Of a DNA stretch of 64,000 nt, positions 1 through 11,700 are shown piece after piece (position 1 is the first letter of the stretch; every line of letters starts with the position of its first letter). The DNA lies in NCBI RefSeq assembly GCF_030463565.1, contig NC_134649.1, positions 4,351,501 through 4,415,500 of the forward strand. The letters run 5' to 3'. The notes below the pieces were generated by a model. That model saw nothing but the letters and a program-made list of their open reading frames with translations, was not told where the DNA came from and did not search any database. This DNA comes from Pelecanus crispus (lineage: Eukaryota; Chordata; Aves; Pelecaniformes; Pelecanidae). The translations under genes and the position numbers were made by a program.

Positions 1-3000
1 TAAGCTAGCAGAAGTAATGCATGAAAATAAGTCTCAGTCTGTTTTTAAAGAAACCAGATTTGAAATTAAAGAACATGAAAATTTGAGTTTCCTTCATATA
101 AGCTTAAAATACTTTTATTATACTTATCACCACAGTATCTAAATGTCAATTTATTTTTAATTATATCCTTCAGCCATGACTTAGAATACAGATCATCGGT
201 TAGTTTGTCCACTGGTGGTTTCTTCTTAGCAATTCCCCCCCCCCCCCCCCCCCCCCACCTCGAAGGAATGAATTTATACAGCTTGGACAACAGCTGAATG
301 CTCAGCTTTCAGGGAAAGACAAGTTACTTTTGGTAAGAAACCAAGCAGAGGAATCTTTACAGTGATAAAAGAAATAGTTCTAATGCTTTAAATGTGAATG
401 CAAACAGGGTTCAGAAAGGATGCACCTTTTCAAACATTAACTGCAAATGGCAGCATTAGAGGGTATAGAGGACTACAGATCTATGTGTATTTTCTGTAGT
501 AGAGTACACAATAATACAGCTATGAGACACTGAGATTTCTGGTTTCAGAAATGAATGCCTTTTAATTAACATCCTACGGGTTTTTTTGAGAACAAAACGG
601 AACAGACAACTGAAAACACCCAGAAGAAATTGGTCATCAGTTAATTCAAAAAGATCCGATTATCAAATGTATGACATTTTCCCCTGATAAGCCTAAAAAT
701 ATTTCCTGGGAATGTGTTAACAATGGACATTTCCAGTGTTAAGCACCAGTTACTACATCTAGTGGCTGTTAGTGTCTTAGGTCACGCCTTGCAAATTCCA
801 GGGTTATTAATGCATTTGTGATTTATTAGAAACGGTGTCTAGAACACTTACTCATTCTTGGTTGCATCTGAATGAACAAGAAAAGGAAAAAAAAAAAAAA
901 GGATTACAGACCCATGTCAGTAGACCTTGGTTTGGCAAATGAATAATGTTATTAGTAATTTGGCAAAGTAAGACAAGTTAAATGATGAATAAAGTTCTGT
1001 TTAAAAAACGATTAGGAAGTAGCAACTTTGGTTATATCCTGCATCACAAATTTGGAAAGTTATTTAGGCAAATAAGCTAGAACAGAAGAGAATTAAAAAA
1101 GAAAGAAACAAAAAACCCCACAAACAGAAAAGGCAAGATTGACCTAATTACCACTATCGTGCAAAACAGCAACATAAGACTACTGATCATCTTAAAACCA
1201 AAAAACCCAAAAACCCAGCGCATCCTGCTCTGGTCTCAGAGGGACACCTTGATGAGGGCAGCGCTGTTATTCTGGAGCAGCCGGGTTATTGTTAGGCCGT
1301 TCCACAACCCCCGTTACCACCGGGGCAGCAAACACCTACCGCTGCTGTAGAGCTGAAGGCTTGTCAACGTGTTCGCCGGAACCAGTTAGATACTTCAGTC
1401 GATTTATTTTGCAAGCTTTATAGCGATTATCAAATAAATTAGAAGTATTAATTACAGGAAAAAGAGACGGATAGTTCATCTTTTGTCTTCCACAGCTCAT
1501 GCTATGTGCTGTAAAGGGAAAGCAGAAATCCCCACCAACGTACTTTTTGTGTATAGTTTCCCAAACGTGACAGAAAAGTTTCCTCCAAACAGAAGAAAAG
1601 TAAAACATAGGTTTATAAAATAAAGAGAAATTGCTTTTTAATTTTTTTCTCTCTGGAGGGAGCAGACTCCGCTACGTATAAAATTTAAATGTTTTCCTAA
1701 CTCATTTCTTCAACTGCTACCAAAGTAAGTTCCTGAGCTTCCCCCCCCCCCCCCTTAAATAATTAATAATTATTTTACTTAAATAATGAAACAAACCTTT
1801 TAAATTATTATTAATAGATTGCTTCTCTGGAAAAGCAAGGGAAAAAAATGCATGTTTTAACAGCAAGAAATTATTACAACTGATCATGAATTTCCACTCA
1901 TACTCCATTCCTTTCCTTTTTTGCAGTTTCAAAATTTTCTGCTATTCTATCTGGGAGTTTGCTGTTCTATCCCAGAGACAGACAAAGCTTACATTTAGGA
2001 TTTACTACCTATACAAAGAAGTATACATCATCGGTACAACTGCTCTGCAGCTCATGCATTTAGACCTGTGCCTGCCTGGTTTTCCTATGCAGAAAAGATA
2101 GAAAGATTTCCTCCCCAAGAAATAAAACACTAACTCACCTAATAGGTCTATATTTAAGGATCATTATGGTGTAATATTAGACCTAGTACCTCTGACAACA
2201 CTGATTTTTAGGGACTCTCACCCAGTTTTAAGCAAAAGTATTGTAAAGGTGAAAGGAGGGAATCCCTACCAGTTTCCTCCACTGAAGACACAAGAGCACC
2301 TGCACAAAGCAAAAACCATGAACTGACCTGTTCTGTTACTCAAGAGAAAACTTAGGAGTAACTGAAATTAATACACTTGTAGACTGCAAGAAGATCCTCT
2401 CTGATGTATCGTCTGACCTACTAAAAAAAAAAAAAGTACTTTTAAAAGCAAAGAAAAAAAAAATCAGTGTCATTGGTTTGAAGTGGATAGGCAGTTTCTG
2501 AAGAAGTTAAAAAATGAAAAATAAGATGACGTATTTCAGAAGCTGCCCACAGTCTTCTCTGCAATATTAATACATTTGTCTAGAAAAAAATGTTTACAGT
2601 GGTATTTCTCAAACTGAGCCTCTGCCTCCCCTGGGAATTGTGAAAGGCTGAAAACAGTAGCAAGAAATCATTTAGTAGTTTCTTTTTAGCTACAAAGGAA
2701 ACTTAAAAATAAAAGTTTTGTGCAACATTAAAAAAAAAAAGTTGAAACCAGGCTGACATATGGCTGGCAGCAGCTCAGTTCCTCTAGACTATCAGAATAA
2801 GTATTTATATCCACAGCTAACTATTAAATCCAGCCCTTATTTTACAACTGTGAAGGAACCTGGCTACTGCCAGCAATTAAATTTAGTTACAACTTTGTTG
2901 GCTTTTTTGGGGGGCTGGGGAGGGGATTAAAAAAAAAAAGATAATTGAAGTTATCAATTGGAAACTCACACCCACCAGCTGAGAAGCACGTTGGTGAGGA

Positions 3001-4524
3001 TGCACAAACACCGAATCATACTGAAAGGATGCGGTCACCTAGTAAATGGTGGTTGCTGAGCTGAACGGGAATTCAGCTGTTCACTGCAACAGGAGTAGCT
3101 CTAACAGTTTAGGAAATGCACCGTCTTGTACTCCGTAAGAAACAACAGCAGAATAACTAGAGAGGATATTTGGTTTTCCAGCATTCAGAACGCCAGAAAC
3201 ATCCAGTATCAAGAATCTGTAAGTCTGAAATAGTAATATAAGACACGCAGGGCTGAATTTCGAGAGAAAGAGATTACAGAAAGTGAACAAACTCCTTGAA
3301 TCAGTACCTAGCTCAACAGGACAGAGAGAGCTTTTAATTCTTTTCAACGGGATATCACACGATTTATTTTAAAAATTCTAGTTGAATTTTGTGTTCAGTA
3401 TGCTTCTATTAGAATAGATGAGCTTGAAGTATATTTTCATTGCTCTTTGAAAACTAATTATCTACAATGTTTTAGATGTCTTAATTTCAACATTACTGGC
3501 AGAGAAAACACATACCAAGTAGGAGTGTATTTTGGACTGAAAATTTATATATGGAAAAGCACAATGCCAGTAAAGCTCAACATTAAGTGTAACAGGTGTA
3601 TTTAGCAATGAAATTAAGATTTGAAAATGCTTGTATATGATTTTTTTTTAAATATTTTGTAATGTTTCTATAAATTCAGTCTTGCTGAAATTGCTATGGA
3701 AATTCAGCTAAGAATTTCAATACCATAATGTTTACTTACTGTCTCCTAAAAATAGATAAAGTGCTCTGAACATAAAGACAGGTTTAAGATGCATTACTAC
3801 ACTCTTTTTACATTATAACAGAGCACAGCAGAGGTGTGCAAATGGGGGGGGGGGGGGGGGTGGCTGTACCTTACATGCCCCATATAAGAACATTTTTTTT
3901 TTTTTTTTACATAAGCCTTTTCAAAAAACTATTCCAAAGTATACATCTGTATACAGATATATAAAAATGATTCAACTGCTTAATATAAACAGTGAACTGC
4001 ACTCTGATTTAGTAGCTACGTTTTTCCATAACACGTCAGGCAATTCCGGGTTGAGAGTTAATTATTTGAAAGGTACCTTCCCTCTTTCTAGAAAGAAAGA
4101 AATTGTGCTATGTCTTTATAAAGGTATCAAAAACTATACTGGTCTTTAAGAAATAGGTACCTGCAATCTGCAGAAAGTAATCAGGATTCAGATGGTATTT
4201 GTTTATTACTAATCCAGCTAAAATGAAAACTATAAAATAACCCTCTTGCCCTAGTTCCCTGCATAACTCCGGATGACAAAGCAGACCACATTCATTAGTG
4301 CGAGATTTCCAGCAGCACCCAAGGAAGCAGACAAAGCTTGCGATTCCAGTAAAGTTCTTCTGTGTTAAAACAAACATGACGATACTATTTCCTTTGCAGT
4401 TATCCATGTAATAAAATACACAGAAATCTACTTAATTCACTATGACGCTTCTGTATTCAGAAAAGTTTAAACTACGCAGAGACCCTTTTAAAAAATGTTC
4501 TTCCAGTAAACAAAAAAAAAAAAA
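1..4524. other. Noncoding stretch, no gene recognised
   Basis: AT-rich sequence with many short A and T tracts, a 22-base C run at 235-256, a 14-base C run at 1741-1754 and a 17-base G run at 3844-3860. Short open frames occur on both strands, but none has recognisable protein similarity together with splice sites. ASB7 should continue leftward from 8157 on the minus strand. I looked here for its SOCS-box exon (a frame containing the LCRIKIR-type motif on the minus strand) and did not find it, so it is probably left of the window, or I missed it. Confidence 0.5.
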
Positions 4525-4907
4525 GTCCTAGTGAAAAGTTATCTTTATTTAGCAAAGGAAAAGAGGCAAAGAATGTATAAGGATTTCCTTAACAGGACTT
4601 TCGTCTAAATTTTCCTGCACATTTACAGTGCTATATAAACCTAAACACAAAATTACACTCTCTAGTCAAAGCCAAAGATTCGCCCTTTGAAAAATTAAGA
4701 AAAGGCACGTGGATGAAATATTTGTAGTTTAATTCATTTGGTGACTTTTAGATCTTGTTCCAGATCTGAAGTTAGTTCTTTGATAGCTGTTAACATAGAC
4801 GCCACATTACGCTGCTGTGGCCATATCCATTTACTTAGCTGTTTGCCTCGACAGACAAGCAACTCACGGAGCCAGTCGCAGACTCTCTCGTCCACTACGT
4901 TATCTGA
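4525..4907 (-). CDS. Unidentified terminal exon candidate (C-terminal frame plus short 3' UTR)
   Basis: On the minus strand an AG acceptor (CGTTCAG) at 4908-4909 is followed by a stop-free frame of about 55 codons ending with TGA at 4735-4737. The peptide begins NVVDERVCDWLRELLVCRGK and later contains LSKWIWPQQRN and SMLTAIKELTSDLEQDL, so it is helical and charged. It retains several CpG-bearing codons, which is unusual for neutral AT-rich sequence. The 3' UTR is about 210 bases, with AATAAA on the minus strand (TTTATT at 4544-4549) and a T-rich tract just beyond. The exon starts in phase 1, the phase left by the ASB7 donor at 8156, so it could be an alternative ASB7 end. It does not resemble a SOCS box, and I do not recognise the protein. 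A stronger pyrimidine-tract acceptor lies about 33 bases upstream, but it would bring an in-frame stop. It could instead be the last exon of a separate minus-strand gene. Confidence 0.4.
4544..4549 (-). terminator. Poly(A) signal AATAAA of the unidentified terminal exon
   Basis: A canonical hexamer on the minus strand lies about 190 bases past the TGA of the candidate exon. A T-rich run on the minus strand follows at roughly 4511-4524, the usual arrangement of signal, cleavage site and U-rich downstream element. Confidence 0.45.
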
Positions 4908-4909
4908 AC

Positions 4910-7900
4910 GGTGATTAAATTAAATGAGAGCTATGGGGAGGGGAAAGGGTTCAAGTTTTTTTTATTCCCCTTTTTGAGATCATAATGGAATTTCTAGTAT
5001 CTTAAAGTTTATTTAAACCTTTAAGTATTTTTCTAATACGTGCATTTTTTCCTACCGCCAGCATTCTCTTTATAAGTTTTAGTATTCTCTGATCCCATTC
5101 AACTTCAACATAAATCATTCCACCCAGGACTGTAATTGCACCTGTTAATTCTGTAGACATATACACTACCAAAAAAAAAGTCTATATGTATCTCTATCTT
5201 CATATATATTACATACAAGCATCTCTCAATTTTGCATTAGTGTGTTCCAAGTTTAACCCATTGAAACACCTGAAGGGGCAGGTTCAGATCTCTAAAACTG
5301 AAGCATTATGCTGAGATGCTCCAAAACAACTCTTTATCAGATCATCTCAGGTACTATGGTGATTGCTAATAAATGTTTTTTGGAGAAGGAAAGTGTAATA
5401 CAGATAAGGAAAAGGAAGGTCACTATTAAAATCATTGAGCAATTTTCATCCTCAGTATTGTTTTTTTCACAGGGAGACTTTACGCATTTTTGTATTGTAA
5501 AAAAGTGGGGGGGCGGGAGGAAGACACGAGTGACCGTCTAAACACCAAGTCAACGGCAGACTCTTGATGAAAAATTTTGTTGTTCCCAACTTCCAGCTTT
5601 GTCCTTAAATAGAGACACAGCTACAGAATAACTTCCTTCCTCTTGGAATTATTCTAGGAGCAAAGGAATCTCTACCTGTAACCAGGAAGAATACAAGACC
5701 TTCAGGGTCAAAACCCAAAATCCAGTATCTTCTTGCAGACTCTCAGGGCCAATACTGAGTATTTCTGAGAGCTTGGTTTCTTGCCTGTTATTCACAACCG
5801 GGGACCTGGGCTAAAGGCTGCGATTATTACCGATTACAATACCTACCAAAACAAAAAGAAATTCACATGTGATGTCTTCCGAGGAACTGAAACTGTACAA
5901 ATATGTTTTCCCAAGTATAGAAAAAAAATTAGCTACTTACATCTTACATGTAGACTGCTAAATATTATCCCATTTATACGAAGCGTGCAACCGCTTTCAC
6001 TTGAAGACACAGATCGGTTTGATAACTTTCATAGCTTACATCTACTAATCTTTAAGCTTAAAAATTTTAATGTACTGCAAAAGTAAAAACTAATTCCTGT
6101 TTTACTATCAAATATACTCTTCAAAACTTTGGATGCACATAAAAACTTACAGCTACGGACTTCTATATTAAGCACTTAGTATAATGTTCAAATAAACAAA
6201 CCAGAAATTCCTGTTAAGCCCTACAACCAAGGCACTGTTACCAACCGCAAGAGATAATTTCACGAAGACTTCAACTAGAAGGATTTTGTAAATTTTTCTT
6301 CTAGTAGATTCATATTGCAGTAGACTCAGAAGCAAGATTTTTCCCCGAAGTGCTACAGCGTGAGATCTCAACAATTCCCTGTACACAGTCTGGTCTAATT
6401 GGGAACTCTGCTACCAAAATCCCAGCTTGCTCTTTATCCATTTCATCTCTCCTACACCATGCTATTAAAGTGATTATTTGTGAAAACCATGGAAGACAAC
6501 GTTTGGATATTTATAATAAGGGCAGCAGAGTCTGTTTATAGCTGTTTGTAAACATACATTCATAATAATTTTGCTCAGAAGCACAAAGCTGAAGTGTTTT
6601 TGCCAGCACTAGTCCTCCCTGCTTTCCCAGTTCTCCCTCCATCAGCACAAAACTGGGATAGTTCCAACACCGTTACACCGGCCACAAATTCAAGCTACTT
6701 TTTTGTAGCAGAATTTACTTCTCACTTAACATTAAACCCTTAAGGTATGGAATCTGCAACCTAAAAATAAGCTACAGTAGTGGCTTCCAACTTTCTGAAT
6801 TAGTCTTTAGACATTGAGGAAACACTTAAACAGTCTAAGTGTTCATGCTTACCAGGACATTCTAAGACTGTGAAAAATTGCAAGTCTGGATATTATATCA
6901 TCTAATAACAACCCTGACGGTGCTACTATAGAGTGAGAGGCTTCCAAAAAGGAAACCAGGAAGAAAAGGATTTGAATGAGAAGGGGCAGGCAACTCAAAA
7001 CAAAATCTGTTAGTTGCTTGTATTTCTTCTTATCAACTTGCACCTTTCCAAAAATTCTCTTCAGATTTCTGATAAAAGCCAAAATAACACCACGAATCAT
7101 GAAGACAAAAATGAAATTCCAAATGCTTATTTGTGTCACTATTGACAATGATTCTCAGCTGATTCGCCCCCAGCTCACACTAAATTTCAGTTTCTTTGCA
7201 GAGTATATAGGGTGCTTAACTCTCATTAAAAACTCCAACATCCAAAAAAATAAAAGGAACTCTAGGGGAAAAAAGGATATATGAAATACCCCATCCTCTG
7301 TAGCACAAAGATCATCCAAGTTGAATGATAATTTATCAGGCCATCTTAACATGTTTGAATTAGCAAACTCCTGCTAATTGCTAATCAGCAATTCCCAAAA
7401 GCTTTAGGCAATACTATAATTATGCAACACTAATATAGCATTCACTGTTGAATGAGAAAGAACGAGAAAACTTTCAGTAGATCCAGCACACCAAAAAATG
7501 ACAATCAAAACTGACCAGACTATTAAGAACCTAATACTCTTTTTAAATATCAGAAGTCATGATGAGTTCCAATCTCTTTCATATTTCAAAGACATCAACA
7601 AAATCAAATCGAAGCTGTGCAGCACATGAAACCCCTTCAAGTTACATGAATAAACTACGCAGTTTTGTTGTCTGGTGTAGGGGAGAGGAGAGAGAATGTG
7701 GGAGAACACAAAGCAGCAAAAGCTCTTTTCTGCCCTCATCGTAGTGTCAGATGAAAAAGCCAGCAACTGCAGAGTATTTGAATGGCAATTTAAAAAAACC
7801 AAAAAAGCAAAAGACTAAAAAAAACCCAAACAACAAAACAAAACCCCGAAACCCAAACATCTTATGTGCTAAGGCCATTAATAAAATGAGATTTTACAGC

Positions 7901-8156
7901 TCACTTTTTAAAAATGAATGCTTCCTGTAGATATTTAAACAAAAACTAATTTAAACAAAATATACTTAACATTAGCACCTTTGCTGAATAAGAGATTCCC
8001 AGTATCACAATCCCTTCACCTTCCCAGAAACTTTCTAGTGCATTTAAACAGCATGAAGGGGCAGAGAGGAAGCATTTTTTTTTTTTCTGGGGCTAAATTC
8101 AAAGAAGGCTTTTAGAGGACATTGTGTCCTGTGATTAACTTCTCTTACATACATAC
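4910..8156. other. Noncoding stretch, probable ASB7 intron
   Basis: No recognised exon. On the minus strand 7352-6849 is one reading frame broken by a single TGA near 7155-7157, with hydrophobic content and a good donor (GTAAGC) at about 6847-6853. No convincing acceptor or protein similarity goes with it. An A/C-rich simple tract lies at about 7790-7862. The interval follows the ASB7 donor at 8155-8156 and is therefore intronic if ASB7 continues to the left. Confidence 0.5.
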
Positions 8157-8762
8157 TTGTCACTTCTTGTAAGAAATCCAGACAGGGTCGGCTACTTCCA
8201 GAAATACTTATTGAAACAGCCAGTGGGGTCTGTCCTTCATAGTTCCTTGTGTTAGTGTCTGCTCCGTAATTATACAACATTTGTGCACAAAGCACATCAT
8301 CTCTAAGAGCAGACAAGTGTAAGGGTGTCTGTCCATCTTCCAAGCGACCCAAGTTTGTATCCGCCCCTCTCTGAAGGAACATTCGGCAGTAAGAGTGATT
8401 GCTTTTGATCACAGCGTATCGTAACAGGAAACCATTTTGAATGTCGATGTTGGCATTGTGATCCAGCAGGATTTTCACACAGCTTGACCTCTCTCGGATA
8501 ATGGCCAGCTGAAGCGGTGTAGTACCTTTATCACTGAGCGGATCAACCTCAGCCTTGAACTCCAACAGGAGTCTGACAAATGAGTCTCTGCCATAGTGGG
8601 CTGCTACATGGAGGGGAGTCCAACCATCGTTGCTTTTTGCATTAATAATGTCACTTCTATATTCAGATTCCAACATCAAGCGTGCAATCCTCGCTCGGCC
8701 ATGCATGGCTGCATAATGCAGAGCAGTGAAGCCTCCAATTAAGTCCTTAACTGTGGGATCAG
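8157..8762 (-). CDS. ASB7: ASB7 coding exon with ankyrin repeats, residues 71-272
   Basis: The acceptor is TTCAG (AG at 8763-8764) and the donor GTATGT (GT at 8155-8156). 606 nt are open throughout. The exon starts in phase 1 and encodes DPTVKDLIGGFTALHYAAMH onward through repeats with cores such as DGWTPLHVAAHYGR, GTTPLQLAIIRERSS and DGQTPLHLSALRDDV, ending at LQEVT plus one base. Without splicing, the frame runs on to a stop at 8044-8046, adding 37 residues without similarity to a SOCS box. Confidence 0.93.
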
Positions 8763-11700
8763 CTGAAGTTAAAATAAAATTAAAAAATAATTAGAAGGTA
8801 TTACAGTAATCCGGTGCTGCAGAAAAATAATCAAACGGTTGAATGTTAGTCTTTTCAGGCACAGCATGACAGGATTTTTTTGCAGTTCAAACTAATTCTT
8901 GCTTTCATGAACATGCTATTTTTAAGAAAAAGTTAAATTATATTTAAGAAGGAGTTACACACACACAAAAAAAAGACTTCTTTCATATACATATGTTTCC
9001 ATTTGACAAATAGTTTTCCACGTCTTCCTAGCACTCTTAGGATAATTACTCAAATCTCTCTGTCCATCCAGTTTTCCTCCAGCTCTACAATATTACATTT
9101 CTTTCTCAATGTTCAACTTTTTTTATTTTCCCTTGTGTTGCTTCTTGGTCTTAAAAAGAAGCATGTGTAGGAACATCTGCTGTCCCAAATTGCGGATGTT
9201 TTGTGGTCTGGCAGGATTGTATTGTTTTTAGGGTGTAATACTGTATTAGGTAAAACGTTTCTCTGTGGTCTGCAGGATTTCCAAAGCATGTAGGATATAT
9301 GTTATTTTAGATTATCCTGATAAAGTCTGGTTTTAATAGCTGATGAATCTGTTCTGAATTTATAGTTTTACAAAAATTTAAGATTTTACAAGAATGTAAG
9401 CATCCACTTAGGGAAGAAGTCAGGAAAAATATTACTGCAGAATACAAGTGATTACACAGATTATTCCCCCCCCTCCCCCCAACATAGCACAAAACCTCAG
9501 TCCAATTTATGAATTTAAAAATTAAAATGATCAAATTAATTTACTCAATTTAATTTCCTCAATACACCCAGACTTCTAAAGCAAGTGACTATTCTCATGT
9601 ACCAAATTAATTACCAAAGGAAAGGCGCCCGCCTCGTTACCATTTCTCAGCGAGAGAACAAGTCAGGCTGCAAGATTTCTCCTTCCACCATCCGTAGATG
9701 TTGCCTGGCAGACACCAAAAGGTACAAACTACAGGTTGGAAGTTTGAGGCACTTTCCTAACCTAAGTCTCCTAGCAGGTAAAGAGAGATACTATCTGCAG
9801 AAGACACTAGCCTTAAGCTGACACATTTTCAATACTCCTGCATATCTACGGAAACAACTGCTGGGGTCCATCCATCACAGTTGCTCGTGTTGTCTGCTCT
9901 GTAGTCATACAACATTTGTGCACAAAGCACATCATCTCTAAGTGCAGACAAGCGTAAGGGTGTCTGTCCACCTTCCATAACCTTGACGGCCCTGTCCTTG
10001 CATCCTAGCACGTTGAATTCTTTTTAATTTCCTCATCTATACATCTTGTGTTTAGAAGGAAAGCAGCAGTGGCTGGGGGGGGGGGGGGACATGGGACATG
10101 ACATTGTGACCACACAGGTTTAAAACAAATTTGGCTGAAGGCTATGAACACCCAACGCTCACACACATTGCTCAAGGGGAGCACTTGCTCTCCCGTACCA
10201 CGTAGAGAGGGCAGAATTTTCTGCTCAGTTGCCATCACACTGAAACAGGAGAGGGGAAGAGGGCGACAGACGCCAACTTGCATCTCAAAATTCAGACCTG
10301 CTGTAAGTTAAGTTCACAATACATATAAATTGCAAGCTAGTTTAGTCTGAACACATCCGAACACACGAAGGTGCTAACATAAAACAACAGGAGTAAGCTT
10401 CCCAATATGGACCATTCCCAGATAACACACCAAGACAGACATCATACCAAAATAAAAGGACTGGCAAGAGAGAGTACAGCATACAGCTGCAAAGGTGACC
10501 CAGCAACTTTAAGGATTTTTTATAATGTAAAGTGAAGATTGAGGGGAAGAAAACAAACAAACAAAAAAATCCAACATAAAAACTAATGCAGCCTGACTAC
10601 ACAGAGAAATAAAATGTGAGAACTGTCTCTAGCGTATAGAATAGGAACCTAAAAATAACGAGAGAAAGATTAAGGAAAATTTAGTCCCTTAGTAGTGACA
10701 GCCTTCTTAGTCTTCTGTGAAAAGCAGAAGTTGCAGCGCTCTGTAAAGTTACACTAACCTGAATTTAAGTAATTGATGAAGCATCCACAGGTTGGCAGGA
10801 AAATGAAGTCAGTGACTGAATAGGTGGTTCCTAACCCGCACTATGATGATGTCCAAAATATAGCAAAGAATCAGTACAACCCACAAAGCCATTAAAGCCA
10901 AAGATACTATTTCAAAGTCACATTTGCTGCTCCCAGTGTCTCTTTCTGCGCACTGCTCAGACTATTCTAGATTATCTCCTGACTGGTGATAAATAAAGTG
11001 AGCAGCTTTAGCATGAGAATTAAGATGCAGAAGGATGATACATTCTGAGAGGTAGAATTAGGGAGAGAGATGTACATAATGGAAAGGAGACAGCAGCAGC
11101 CAGGGCCATTTTCCACAAAAAAAAGTTTAAAAAAAAAAAGTCATGCTGTGCCTTCTCTCTTCCACGCTGCATAGGGCACACAAGTCAATCATTTCTACCC
11201 TCCAAACGAGGTGCAGAATACTGCTGCTAGCCTGTTTAGTCTATGCTATTTCCAAATTCAATCACATGTGCCCCAACTTTTGTGTGTGTATGTATATGCG
11301 TTTTTATACATGTTGTTGTAATCCAAACCCAACAATTTACTTGCAACATACAGATGCCCTTTACCTATGGTTTTAAGTACCATTCCATGCCTTCCCTAAT
11401 CCCAAAATTTCATCGCTTTTGACCACTAAAGTGAACCAGAAAAAGATTAAATCATGTAAGAGAAGTGTCTCAACAAGAAGAGGAAAAAAAGCCTCTCAGT
11501 TGGGCAACCAAGCAACACAACTAACCTTCCAAAAGTAAACCGGTAGCAAAGCCTCATGATAAAAATATTGTAATTCCTGTTAAGATTATGGGCTTCTAGT
11601 GAGCTAATAGTACCAGTCTCCCCCTTGATTAGGGAAACAATTTTAACAAGACCAAAACGTCTGTTGCTATCCAGTCAATGTTTTGCTGCCATCTCCTGGA

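Noticed and set aside
6849-7352. Minus-strand frame of about 165 codons with a single TGA, hydrophobic segments and a good donor at its end
   Set aside because: No acceptor with a pyrimidine tract, no recognisable protein family, and a competing 102-codon frame on the other strand. It fits chance in AT-rich DNA.
9829-10011. Reading the ASB7-like fragment as a functional extra exon
   Set aside because: No good acceptor or donor at its edges, and the matching part is internal to the real exon. A gene fragment is the simpler explanation.
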